DNA of 31,961 nt from an uncultured Adlercreutzia sp. Lineage in GTDB: Bacteria > Actinomycetota > Coriobacteriia > Coriobacteriales > Eggerthellaceae. Shown piece by piece: positions 1-7,990 of the stretch. The notes under the pieces are model-generated. The model searched no databases, was not told where the DNA came from, and saw nothing but the letters and a program-made list of their open reading frames with translations. The stretch lies in assembly GCF_958431955.1 (NCBI RefSeq), contig NZ_CAUASN010000027.1:1-31961 (forward strand). Direction: 5' to 3'. The position numbers and the translations under genes are program-made. The stretch's first letter is position 1, and every line of letters starts with the position of its first letter.

Positions 1-2064
1 GAAGACATAATTTACCGTTGCAGTGCGTGCGGATGCGAGACACATTTGGACACGCATGGCATCTGCACCACTACGAAGTGCAATGGTCAAATGGAGAAAA
101 TGACGTTCGTCGAGGCAAAAGAAAAAGACCGATATTACAAAATGGTATATCAGGAGGAGGCCCTCCCCCTCGATATACAGGAGCATACAGCACAGCTGTC
201 CTCCAAGAAGGCCAGAGAGATTCAGGGTGACTTTATCAAGGGCGATGTTAACGTCCTAAGTTGTACGACCACCTTTGAGTTGGGCGTGGACGTCGGCGAC
301 CTGCGAGCAATCTTCATGAGAAACGTTCCTCCCACTACCGCGAACTATACGCAACGCGCAGGCCGCGTAGGCCGTCGTGCGGGAAAGCCGGGCTACGCGA
401 TCACCTTCGCGCGCCTACGCCCCCACGATATTGCCTATTTCAACGATCCCGCAAAGATAATTGCCGGCGACACCAGGGTGCCTATGTGCTACCTGGACAA
501 CGCCGCTATCGCAATACGTCATGTGTTTGCCGTTGCCATGTCCGAGTTTTTTCGCTATGCAAATGAGAGTCTCGACAAAGACTACTCCCACAATTACAAC
601 GACTTTATGGATCTCTCCATGGAGGAGCCAAACGGCCTCGAGGAACTGCGCAACTATCTCTCGTCGCAGCCTGAGGGCATCAGGAAGCAGATCGCCCGTA
701 TCATTCCGCAAAACCTTCCACTTGCAGAAAAGATCGGAGCAGAAGAATGGAAGTGGGTCACTAAGCTCGTTGAGCCCATCGATCGGGACGGAGGGAAAGA
801 CGGCGGAAGGTTGCCGCTCGCTCACAACCTCAAGCACACTGATTTCGAACGTATTCAAGAAGGCATCGATCAAAACATAGACATCGATGACAGACTTGCT
901 TCGAATCTTCTCAAATCCAGAGACGCACTCAAAAAGGAGAAAACCATCTCCATACTTGCCGAAAATGGAATTCTTCCCAAATACGGATTTCCAACCGACC
1001 TCGTCGAACTCCATCTTCCGGCAATCCAGCAATCTGTCGAGGAGAACAGACTTTCTCTTTCCCGAGGCATGCGCCACGCCATCAGAGAGTATGCTCCAGG
1101 TTCCGAAATTGTCGCAGGAAAAACCCTATGGAAATCCGTCGGCATCAAAAAACCAAAAGGTCAGGAACTTCGAGTTCGTAGGTATGGAAAATGTCCTGAC
1201 TGCGGAACCTTTGTGTGGCCGATTGAGAATTACAGCGACAAGGGTGAATGCCCCGTATGCCACAACGAATTCACACTTGAAAAGAAGATGCTCATTCCGT
1301 CATACGGCTTCGTCGGAGAGGCGGACAAGAAGGGTATCGGCCTCCGAAAACCGAGATCAAGGGGCTACACCTCCGTTTACTTTAGTCAGCATTGGCCCAA
1401 TGAAGCCACTCCAATAGATATTCACTTCCCGGGGGGAACGGTCAGAAAGAGATATGCTGGAAATGGCCAAATTTGCGTTCTCAATTCCCCTCGCATGGGA
1501 TTCCAGGTTTGCGCCTACTGTAGCGGAGCCGCCATCGGAGGTGAAGCAATTAGGCATACCTATTGGTGCGAGAAAAGCGGCTGCACCCCGAAAATTGTGC
1601 ACTACAATGCCCTCGGCACATCCTTTGTAAGTGATGTTCTTGAGCTCGTCTTCGATATCGACGCTATCCCCCACTCAATCAACGAAGAATGGGAGGCCGT
1701 GATGTGGGCGCTCTTCACCGCGGCGGCTAGAATCCTCGAAGTACCCGAAACTGAACTCGGTGGAACCATGTACGAGAACGAGACGCATGGCATTTCACTG
1801 CTCATCTACGACGACGTTCCTGGAGGAGCAGGTCATGCACGCCAGCTCAGTGATAGGGTGTCAGAACTCATCGAAGAGGCATACAGAGTGGTCGACGGAC
1901 ATTGCGGTTGCGGAGAGGAAACTTGCTGCTACGGCTGCATCGCGAATTACTACAACCAGATGAGACAGGCAAAACTCTCACGCGGTGCTGCAAAAAGAGT
2001 TTTGAAAGCGCTTCTTTTCCCATTACTCGGCTTAGCACCCACCGCAGAGATTGTCGAATCATAA
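1..2064 (+). CDS. C-terminal part of SF2 (DEAD/DEAH-type) helicase with DUF1998-type zinc region (5' end outside window)
   Basis: The frame is open from base 1, so at least 687 residues are present and the N-terminus, with the first helicase lobe, is missing. Near the start is a Cys4 cluster (C7, C10, C22, C27 of the fragment). A second helicase lobe follows, with motif V (TTTFELGVDVGDL, about residues 89-101) and motif VI (QRAGRVGRR, about 118-126). Further Cys pairs follow (CPDC...CPVC and CAYC...CEKSGC). The C-terminal cluster CGCGEETCCYGC (about 635-646) is typical of DUF1998/MrfA zinc-binding domains. Such proteins are DNA-translocating helicases in repair (MrfA) or in defence systems such as DISARM (DrmA has a helicase plus DUF1998). 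Base composition is visibly poorer in G+C than the core genes to the right, suggesting horizontal transfer. Which system it belongs to cannot be decided without the upstream genes. Confidence 0.85.
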   Translation, partial: EDIIYRCSACGCETHLDTHGICTTTKCNGQMEKMTFVEAKEKDRYYKMVYQEEALPLDIQEHTAQLSSKKAREIQGDFIKGDVNVLSCTTTFELGVDVGDLRAIFMRNVPPTTANYTQRAGRVGRRAGKPGYAITFARLRPHDIAYFNDPAKIIAGDTRVPMCYLDNAAIAIRHVFAVAMSEFFRYANESLDKDYSHNYNDFMDLSMEEPNGLEELRNYLSSQPEGIRKQIARIIPQNLPLAEKIGAEEWKWVTKLVEPIDRDGGKDGGRLPLAHNLKHTDFERIQEGIDQNIDIDDRLASNLLKSRDALKKEKTISILAENGILPKYGFPTDLVELHLPAIQQSVEENRLSLSRGMRHAIREYAPGSEIVAGKTLWKSVGIKKPKGQELRVRRYGKCPDCGTFVWPIENYSDKGECPVCHNEFTLEKKMLIPSYGFVGEADKKGIGLRKPRSRGYTSVYFSQHWPNEATPIDIHFPGGTVRKRYAGNGQICVLNSPRMGFQVCAYCSGAAIGGEAIRHTYWCEKSGCTPKIVHYNALGTSFVSDVLELVFDIDAIPHSINEEWEAVMWALFTAAARILEVPETELGGTMYENETHGISLLIYDDVPGGAGHARQLSDRVSELIEEAYRVVDGHCGCGEETCCYGCIANYYNQMRQAKLSRGAAKRVLKALLFPLLGLAPTAEIVES

Positions 2065-2082
2065 TGCCATCGCGCAATCGTC

Positions 2083-2345
2083 ATGTCGACTGTAGACAAA
2101 AAGATGACCCGACTATGGGGACGGCATATGTGAAGTCTCACTCTTCGCGGATTCACGAAAGTCCCCAACAAAGCGTCTTGCAGCCACAGTTGTCACCAAG
2201 GAAATCTCAATGGAGGCCGACAACCGAACCGTATATAAGAGGACATTTCCGGAGAGACTATTCGTTCTGGTCGAGAACAAACGCGCACTGGCACATAGCA
2301 ATCCAGACAAAAAAGTTCGACTTTACGAATTTGCGTTTCCTGAAC
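2083..2345 (+). pseudogene. Frameshifted, truncated remnant of an unidentified gene downstream of the helicase
   Basis: An ATG at 2083, 18 bases after the helicase stop, opens a frame reading MSTVDKKMTRLWG and then stops at 2131. A second frame, entered at the run of four G at 2117-2120, continues with protein-like composition (EVSLFADSRKSPTKRLAAT, then MEADNRTVYKRTFPE, then ENKRALAHSNPDKKVRLYE) to about 2345. There it collides with the convergent hepT gene. A one-base deletion in the G run would explain the break. The base composition matches the helicase and not the core. Alternatively, the ATG at 2210, with an AAGGAA Shine-Dalgarno about 6 bases upstream, could start a short real peptide that ends at 2410 inside hepT. 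I do not recognise the family. The right boundary is approximate. Confidence 0.4.
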
Positions 2346-2679
2346 ACACCTCGACGATGGAAGCGATCTCCTCCTCAATGGCGGGGAATTCGTCCTTCAC
2401 GGTTACATAGACGTCGTCCATGCGAAGCGTCTGGTACTTGTGCGCGGCCACATCGCGAAAGCCTGCAATATCTCGCCACGGCACCTGCGGATGCTCGCTG
2501 CGAAACTCCATGTCGAGGTTCTTCACCAGCTCGCCCACGTTGATGACCGTCATGCAAACTGCCCGCTTGACCATCTCGTCTTCAAGGAACGCGTCCAGAT
2601 CGCGCGAACCGAGCAGGGACTGCGCCATGAAAATTTCGTCCAGAACCTTCCCTAAGACGACGATGTTCTTATCGCTCAT
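2323..2679 (-). CDS. hepT: HepT-like HEPN-domain toxin (RNase)
   Basis: This 118-residue all-helical protein carries the HEPN motif R-x4-H-x-Y as RDVAAHKY (R75, H80, Y82), diagnostic of HepT-family toxins. HepT proteins cleave RNA. In studied HepT-MntA pairs, the tyrosine of this motif is AMPylated by the partner MNT nucleotidyltransferase, which silences the toxin. The gene overlaps the end of mntA by 11 bp, so the two are translated together, with mntA first. The final residues after about 108 (VCSGNANS) look unlike usual HepT ends and may be read out of the degraded gene beyond the junction near 2345. Family assignment is firm; the target RNA is unknown. Confidence 0.85.
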   Translation of the reverse strand: MSDKNIVVLGKVLDEIFMAQSLLGSRDLDAFLEDEMVKRAVCMTVINVGELVKNLDMEFRSEHPQVPWRDIAGFRDVAAHKYQTLRMDDVYVTVKDEFPAIEEEIASIVEVCSGNANS

Positions 2680-2956
2680 ACAGCGTCACCGTCTTTCCCG
2701 TATCCAGAAAAGAACCCTGCGGAAGCGGCACGTGAACCAGATCGACCGATACTCCGAGGCGATTCTCCAAGCGATTGCGCAGGGCGGACAGCGTGAGGAG
2801 CGACACAGCAAGGGACGTGAACTCCACGAGAAGATCGACGTCGCTTTCCTCCCGAGCACAATTCTGGGCATAGGAGCCGAACAGCTGGATGCGCTCAACA
2901 GGATACTCGGCCGCGACGTCCCGCACGCCCTCGGCAATGGAGTCGATGCTCAGCAT
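2669..2956 (-). CDS. mntA: MntA-like minimal nucleotidyltransferase antitoxin
   Basis: This 95-residue protein has the minimal nucleotidyltransferase signature G-S-x10-D-x-D: G27/S28 in LFGSYAQ and D39/D41 in SDVDLLVE. The length is normal for the family. Members AMPylate the catalytic region of the cognate HEPN toxin and so act as antitoxin; that role is known for the family and inferred here from the overlapping hepT gene. The start is supported by a GAGGTGA ribosome-binding site four bases upstream of the ATG. Together with hepT it forms a two-gene module at the right end of the AT-richer accessory segment, converging on the helicase and its remnant. Confidence 0.85.
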   Translation of the reverse strand: MLSIDSIAEGVRDVAAEYPVERIQLFGSYAQNCAREESDVDLLVEFTSLAVSLLTLSALRNRLENRLGVSVDLVHVPLPQGSFLDTGKTVTLYER

Positions 2957-2996
2957 GTCGTCACCTCGCTTCCTGCCTATAAACGTCTTTGCCGAC

Positions 2997-3026
2997 AGTG
3001 TACCATAACAAACGGCGGTGCTTTAA
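2997..3026 (-). promoter_or_regulatory. Possible promoter of mntA-hepT
   Basis: Read on the minus strand, TTAAAG (3021-3026) and TACACT (2997-3002) are separated by 18 bp and lie about 40 bp upstream of the mntA start. Both hexamers are imperfect. No operator repeat is evident inside it. Confidence 0.3.
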
Positions 3027-3128
3027 TGCGCCAGAGACAGACTGATTCGGGCTATACTGCAGAATCGGCGCAGCAAAATCTCCCGGGCCCTCAAGGGTAA
3101 GGCAGCTTATCCACCAGACTGTCTCGCG

Positions 3129-3171
3129 CAAGATTATGCACGCCAACATAATGTTTGCATGCATAATCTTG
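3129..3171. repeat. 43-nt near-perfect palindrome
   Basis: Bases 3129-3171 pair end to end around a single central base. Nineteen of 21 positions match, and the outer 12 are unbroken (CAAGATTATGCA against TGCATAATCTTG). The two mismatches are at offsets 13 and 16. The sequence is AT-rich in a GC-rich neighbourhood and lies 56 bp beyond the stop of the solute-binding protein gene, between it and mntA-hepT. There is no T-tract on either side, so it is not a typical intrinsic terminator. It could be an operator for a dimeric regulator, a recombination or element end, or a transcript-end hairpin. Confidence 0.7.
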
Positions 3172-3226
3172 TGGAAGACCGGCGTAAGACGACCCGCCGG
3201 AACCGCGGCGGCAGACCATACCTTCC

Positions 3227-4630
3227 CTACTCGTGCAGGCGGCTGGCTTCGAGGCCGGCGTCGATGGCGGCGTTGCAGTCGGCGTCGATGCGGGCGGCGC
3301 ATTCCTCGGGGGTGAGCTTGCCCATGAGCAGGTCGTGGATGCACGGGTAGAACACGTCGCGCACAGCCAGGGTGTCGGGGTTGCTTCCCGTGAAGTCCAC
3401 CACGTTGTCGATGTTGCCGCGGAACAGGTCGTAGCAGGGAATCTCCGGGCCGTAGCGCTCGGCCACCCGCTTGGAAGCCGGCATGGCGCCGGCCGCATAA
3501 TCGAGCCACCGCTCGCTGCCGTACACGAACGCGATGAAGTCCTTCGCCACAGCAAGCTTTTCCGCATCCCCGTTGTCGAAGGCCTCGAAGCCGGAGATGA
3601 ACGTGGTCACGCAGCCGTCGTCGTCGGGGCCGGGGAAGTTCACGAGCCCCGCCGTGTCGCCGTAGCGGCCGATGGAGGCGTTGTTCACCATGTAGATGGC
3701 CAGCTGCCCGGCCCGAAACAGGCTGGAGCAGTCCTCGATCTCCAGGTTCTCGGCATGGGGCGGGAACCACCCGCGACCCACGCCCTCCTGAATCCAGCGC
3801 AGGGCGGCGATGCCCTCGGGCGTGTTCAGCGCGAAATGCCCGCTCTCGTCGAAGAACGACGAGCCGGCACTGCGCAGCAGCGTCATGATATGGGTGTCGC
3901 CCTGGGAGCTGGCGGCGTACATCATCATGGGGAACGTGCCGCGCGGCAGATTGGCCGTCAGGGTGTCCAAGATATACGTCCACTCCTCGAGCGACCAGGA
4001 CGTGATCTCCCCATCGGCGATGAAGTCGCCCAAGCCCGCTTGGGCGAACAGCTCCTTGTTGTAGGCGAGCACGTTCTGGCGCGCCAGGTAGGGCATCATG
4101 AACACGCGGCCCTCCACCGTGCTCATGTCCCACAGGTAGTCGGACACGTCGGCGCGCACCTCGGGCGTGGCCACCTCGTCGAGCGGCACCACGCGCCCGG
4201 TGTGGATGTAGCTGGAGATGTTGAAGTAGTCACCGTAGAGCACATCGGGGGACTTGGCCGTGTCGAAGGCGCCCTTCACGGCCGCGTCGTACTGGTTCTG
4301 CTCGAAGACGACCACTTCCACCTCCACGGGGCGACCCGCATAGGTGGCGGCGAAGTCGTCGGCCATGGCCTGGATGACGGTCTCCACCTGGGTAATGCTC
4401 TCGTCGAAAACGACGCTGTGGCCGGTGCGCGGCACCTTCACCACAAGGTGCACCTTGTCGCGGGCGCCGGCCGTGCAGCCCGGCCCGACCGCAAGCGCGC
4501 TCGCCCCCAGAGCGCAGGCGGCGCAGAAGCCGCGGCGCGTGAAGGGTCGGGCGAGAAGCGACGGGGCGGCAGGGCGAGCCGCGGGCGATTGCATGTTGCC
4601 AGGCTGCGCGGTAAGCAACGGATGCCTCAT
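3227..4630 (-). CDS. Extracellular solute-binding protein (SBP_bac_1/8 type), likely sensory partner of adjacent kinase
   Basis: The 467-residue protein has the layout of family 1 ABC solute-binding proteins: an N-terminal export signal, then two alpha/beta lobes (YNKELFAQAGL, SWSLEEWTYIL, GQLAIYMVNNAS and similar stretches). The signal has twin arginines (TRRGFC, R32-R33) before a hydrophobic stretch ending GPGC (C52). This suggests Tat export and possibly lipidation, although the lipobox is atypical. Such proteins usually bind sugars, oligosaccharides or polyols and feed ABC permeases. No permease or ATPase gene is nearby. The start codon overlaps the kinase stop as ATGA, so the two are translationally coupled. 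I infer a role in ligand sensing with the kinase; the ligand cannot be read from sequence. A later ATG (codon 13) is a possible alternative start. Confidence 0.85.
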   Translation of the reverse strand: MRHPLLTAQPGNMQSPAARPAAPSLLARPFTRRGFCAACALGASALAVGPGCTAGARDKVHLVVKVPRTGHSVVFDESITQVETVIQAMADDFAATYAGRPVEVEVVVFEQNQYDAAVKGAFDTAKSPDVLYGDYFNISSYIHTGRVVPLDEVATPEVRADVSDYLWDMSTVEGRVFMMPYLARQNVLAYNKELFAQAGLGDFIADGEITSWSLEEWTYILDTLTANLPRGTFPMMMYAASSQGDTHIMTLLRSAGSSFFDESGHFALNTPEGIAALRWIQEGVGRGWFPPHAENLEIEDCSSLFRAGQLAIYMVNNASIGRYGDTAGLVNFPGPDDDGCVTTFISGFEAFDNGDAEKLAVAKDFIAFVYGSERWLDYAAGAMPASKRVAERYGPEIPCYDLFRGNIDNVVDFTGSNPDTLAVRDVFYPCIHDLLMGKLTPEECAARIDADCNAAIDAGLEASRLHE

Positions 4631-6966
4631 CGCGATGCGCCCCCTTTCCGCACCTCGGCCAGCTTCTGGAGCATAAGGCCCACGTTCAGGGGCTTCGGCA
4701 AAAAGTCGTCCATGCCCGCGTCAAGCGCCCGGGCGCGGTCCTCGGCGAAGGTGGAGGCCGTGCAGGCGAAGATGCGCACAGTGCCCGCGTCGGGGCGGGG
4801 CAGGTCGCGGATGGCGCGGGCCGCCGCGTAGCCGTCCATCACCGGCATCTGGGCGTCCATGAAGATGGCGGCGAAGTGCCCCTCGGACGACTCGTCGAAG
4901 CGCGCCACGGCCTCCTCGCCATTGCCGGCCACGGTGACCGAGAAGCCCTCCTCGGAAAGAATGCTCGCGATGATCTCGGCGTTCAGCTCGTTGTCCTCGG
5001 CCACGAGGATCTCCAGCGGCGCGTCGGCGGCCCCGGTGGTGTCGGTGCCGGCCGGGGCATCGGCAGCGTCGCCGGCGCCAGCCGAGGCGTTGCCCTCGGC
5101 TCCTTCCGCAGCTTCACCCTCCATCGCCGGCGCGGCCGCGGACGCGGCCGGGATCGCCTCGTCTGGCGCGGCAGCGTCCGGCAGCCCCTCGCCGCCCTGG
5201 GCCGCTTCCACGCCCGATGTCTTCTCCTCCGCAGCCGCAGCTGTCGCAGGCACCGCACCCGCCGCGGGCGCGAGGGCCTCCCCCGCCGCGGCCTCCGCCA
5301 CCGGAAGCGTTACCGCCACGGTGAAGCGCGAGCCGCGCCCCAGCTCGCTTTCCACGCTGATCTCGCCGCCCATCTGCTTCATCAGAAGGTAGCTGATGGA
5401 CATGCCGAGGCCGGTGCCCTTCTGGGACTCGCTGTTGCTGTTGCGCTCCTGGGTGAACACGTCGAAGATATGCTGCTGGAACTCCGGCGTCATACCGCAG
5501 CCGGTATCGCTCACCGTCATCGTGAGCCGCGCGGCCCGAACACCCGCCGGCTCCTGCACGGCGCGCAGGGCGATGGTGCCGCCCTCGGGCGTGAACTTCA
5601 CCGCGTTCGACAAAATGTTCATGAGCACCTGGCTGATGCGCACCTCATCGCCCACGAGCGGTGCCTTCCCCATCCCCTCGCAGCTCAGCTCGAAGCGGAT
5701 GCCGCGCGCCGCCATGGGCTCGCGCTGCATCACGCAGACGTTCTCGATAAGGGACGCCGCGTCGAAGGGCGCGCTCACCAGCTCCACCTTCCCCGCCTGC
5801 AGCTTCGACATGTCCAGGATGTCGTTCACGAGCGAGAGCAGGTACTGGGCCGCCTTGCCGAGGCGCCCCACGTAGCCGGCCATGGCCTCGCGGTCGTCGA
5901 TATGGCGCTCCATCAGATGGTTCAGGCCGATGATGCCGTTGAGGGGCGTGCGAATCTCGTGGCTCATGTTCGAGAGGAACTCCGAGCGCGCCGCCACCTC
6001 GGCCCGCGCCCGCAGCGATTGGCGCACGAGCCGGAACAGCACCGCCACCATGACGCTGATGACCACGAGCAGCGCGCAGAGCATGCCCACGGTCATGGCG
6101 ATGAAGGGGGCGAAGCGCTGATCGAACACCTCGGTGGGCACCGCCATGATGAACGACCAGCTGGTGCCCGCAACCGGCGCGAACGACATCACGAGCCGCT
6201 CGCCCTCGGCCGTGGCGCAGTTGATGACGAAGCTCTTGCCCTCCGAGATGTTGCGGCGCACGTCTTCCAAGGTCACGCCGCCCTCGATGGAGCCCAGCTC
6301 CAACGTCTCGTAGAAGTTGTCCTCGCCGGCCAGATCGGTGGCGGGACTCGCGTTCACGATGTAGTAGCCCTTGTCGTTCACCACGCTGGAGACGCCCTGG
6401 CCGTCGAAGCTCTCGATGATGAGCTGGTTCGAGATAGCCGACAGGTCGCTGCGGCCGAGCAGGGCCACGAAAGTGCGGCCGCCCAGCTGGAAGTCGTTGA
6501 GGGGAATGCCGAAGATGAGCGATTCCTTGGTGGTCTCCAAACGGCCGAGCTCATCGTTGTAGAGCATGACGAACGGCTCGCCGCCATCGGCCGCCAGCTC
6601 GTCGTAGGCGTGCTCGTCGGGACCCATGACCACATACGAGCTGCTGTAGAGATACCCCTCGCTGTCCATGAGGTACAGCGCGTTGAAGAGGTTCGAGGCG
6701 GCGGCCTCCAGGTTCAGGCGCTCCTGCGCCTCCTGCACGTCGTGCGCCTCGTACACCTCCAAATGCTTGGTGACCGAGCCCAGGCGCCCGTAGGCGTCCT
6801 CGAGCGAGCCCTCGATGGTCTCCACGTCGTGACGGGAGATCTCGTCCACGGTGGACATGAGGTTGTCGCTCACCGTGGCCGACAGCTGGGCGAGGTACGT
6901 CCACACCGCGATGGCGATGAGCAGCGCCGATACGGCGACGATGGCGATGTACCTTCCCCGCTTCAA
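4627..6966 (-). CDS. Hybrid sensor histidine kinase with extracytoplasmic (dCache-like) sensor and receiver domain
   Basis: I place the start at a TTG (6966) preceded by GGAGGA, giving 779 residues. An upstream ATG at 7065 would add 33 basic, non-conserved residues and overlap panE. Layout: TM1 (about 6-27), an extracytoplasmic region of about 260 residues resembling a double Cache sensor, TM2 (about 287-312), a HisKA domain with SHEIRTPLNG (H336), an HATPase domain (NAVKF, SDTGCGM, GTGLGM), an Ala/Glu-rich linker of about 90 residues, and a C-terminal receiver domain (VAEDN, FMDAQMP with D704 as phosphoacceptor, LPKP). No DNA-binding or other output domain is present, so phosphate must pass to an unlinked Hpt or response regulator. 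It is translationally coupled to the solute-binding protein gene. The gene starts 82 bp after panE with no clear terminator between. Confidence 0.9.
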   Translation of the reverse strand: MKRGRYIAIVAVSALLIAIAVWTYLAQLSATVSDNLMSTVDEISRHDVETIEGSLEDAYGRLGSVTKHLEVYEAHDVQEAQERLNLEAAASNLFNALYLMDSEGYLYSSSYVVMGPDEHAYDELAADGGEPFVMLYNDELGRLETTKESLIFGIPLNDFQLGGRTFVALLGRSDLSAISNQLIIESFDGQGVSSVVNDKGYYIVNASPATDLAGEDNFYETLELGSIEGGVTLEDVRRNISEGKSFVINCATAEGERLVMSFAPVAGTSWSFIMAVPTEVFDQRFAPFIAMTVGMLCALLVVISVMVAVLFRLVRQSLRARAEVAARSEFLSNMSHEIRTPLNGIIGLNHLMERHIDDREAMAGYVGRLGKAAQYLLSLVNDILDMSKLQAGKVELVSAPFDAASLIENVCVMQREPMAARGIRFELSCEGMGKAPLVGDEVRISQVLMNILSNAVKFTPEGGTIALRAVQEPAGVRAARLTMTVSDTGCGMTPEFQQHIFDVFTQERNSNSESQKGTGLGMSISYLLMKQMGGEISVESELGRGSRFTVAVTLPVAEAAAGEALAPAAGAVPATAAAAEEKTSGVEAAQGGEGLPDAAAPDEAIPAASAAAPAMEGEAAEGAEGNASAGAGDAADAPAGTDTTGAADAPLEILVAEDNELNAEIIASILSEEGFSVTVAGNGEEAVARFDESSEGHFAAIFMDAQMPVMDGYAAARAIRDLPRPDAGTVRIFACTASTFAEDRARALDAGMDDFLPKPLNVGLMLQKLAEVRKGGASR

Positions 6967-7048
6967 CGAGTCCTCCGTCTGTGCTTTACACCTTGTCAAC
7001 GGTAGTGTAGCACTGAACGGGGGCCTGCGGCGCCAGATCGGGCGAAAC

Positions 7049-7990
7049 TCAATAGGCCGCCTCAATGGCCCTGATGGCGGCGTAAAAGCGCTCGTTTACC
7101 GGCGTGGGAATGCCGTGGGCGCGCCCGAGCCGGTTGATGGTGCCGGAGAACAGCTCCACCTCGGTGGGGCGGCGCGCCAGCACGTCCTGGCGCAGGGAGG
7201 GCATGCCGACCGGGTTCAGGTGGTCGATGACGTCGAGCCAGAAGGCCGCATCGTCCTCGGTAAGCGGGATGCCCTCAGCCCGGGCCACGGCCACCACCTC
7301 GGCCATGGCGCCGATCATGGCCTCGCGCGCCTCGCCTTCCGCCTGGATGCCGTCGAAGCAGCAGTCGTACACGGCGCAGGCCTGGTTCACCCCCACGTTG
7401 CAGATGAGCTTGCCCCACAGCTGGTGGCGGATGTCGTCGGGCACGATGAAGGGCTGGCCGATGGCGGTCAGCCATGCTGTCACCCGCGCGAGGTTTTCCC
7501 GCTGGGCCGCATCGGCGCTATCGTGCACGCCGAGGGCCATCACGCCCACGCATCCGGCGGTGACCGTGACGCCCACCTTCCGCGAGTCCATCTGCTGGGC
7601 CACGCACAGAAGCACCCGATCCCAGCCGAAGCGCTCGGCGAGCACCTCCTCGCTCGTCACCCCGTTCAGCACCGAGATGACGGCGGTATCGGGCCCCACA
7701 AGCGGCGCCGACTGATCGATGGCCTCGGCAAGCGCGCCGTACTTCACCGCGTAGAGCACCACATCGAAGGGCGTCGCCGCCGCCCGGGCCGCCGCCTCGT
7801 CGTAGGTGAGGTAGGTGGCCTGGATAACCTCGCCGTTGAACACCGTGGGCTCGGCGCGATAGCGCTCGGTGCGCGCCGCATCGGCCACGACGAACACGCC
7901 GTCCGCGCCCATGGCGCGTCCGAAGCAGCCCGCGTACATGGCCCCGAGCGACCCGAACCCCACAATGGCAACTCGCTTGACCTCGCTCAT
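7049..7990 (-). CDS. panE: 2-dehydropantoate 2-reductase (ketopantoate reductase)
   Basis: A 313-residue NADPH-dependent reductase that converts ketopantoate to pantoate, the second step of pantothenate synthesis. The N-terminal Rossmann motif is VGFGSLG (about 10-16). Family landmarks are AVKYGAL, LNGV, LWGKLICNVGVNQ (the Lys/Asn active-site region) and MPSLRQDVLARRPTEVE before the C-terminal helices. Length is normal. The start overlaps the panD stop by four bases (ATGA), making it the last gene of panBCDE. Related ApbA/PanE paralogues act on other 2-oxo acids, but the operon context supports pantoate. Confidence 0.93.
   Translation of the reverse strand: MSEVKRVAIVGFGSLGAMYAGCFGRAMGADGVFVVADAARTERYRAEPTVFNGEVIQATYLTYDEAAARAAATPFDVVLYAVKYGALAEAIDQSAPLVGPDTAVISVLNGVTSEEVLAERFGWDRVLLCVAQQMDSRKVGVTVTAGCVGVMALGVHDSADAAQRENLARVTAWLTAIGQPFIVPDDIRHQLWGKLICNVGVNQACAVYDCCFDGIQAEGEAREAMIGAMAEVVAVARAEGIPLTEDDAAFWLDVIDHLNPVGMPSLRQDVLARRPTEVELFSGTINRLGRAHGIPTPVNERFYAAIRAIEAAY

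Noticed and set aside
2210..2410. Stand-alone small gene with an AAGGAA ribosome-binding site
   Set aside because: The 3' half is antisense to hepT. The in-frame sequence continues upstream of the ATG with the same protein-like character, so a decayed longer gene explains it better.
3129..3171. The palindrome as a chromosomal dif/Xer site
   Set aside because: Some half-site resemblance (GCATAA) exists, but the two arms do not show the 11-6-11 layout of dif, and the symmetry extends much too far.
6997..7002. TTGACA upstream of the kinase as a -35 element
   Set aside because: No -10 hexamer occurs at 16-18 bp downstream; that position is occupied by the ribosome-binding site.
4876..7005. A 700-codon plus-strand open frame opposite the histidine kinase, and a similar one at 3233-4831 opposite the binding protein
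   Set aside because: Shadow frames created by the high third-position GC of the real minus-strand genes.
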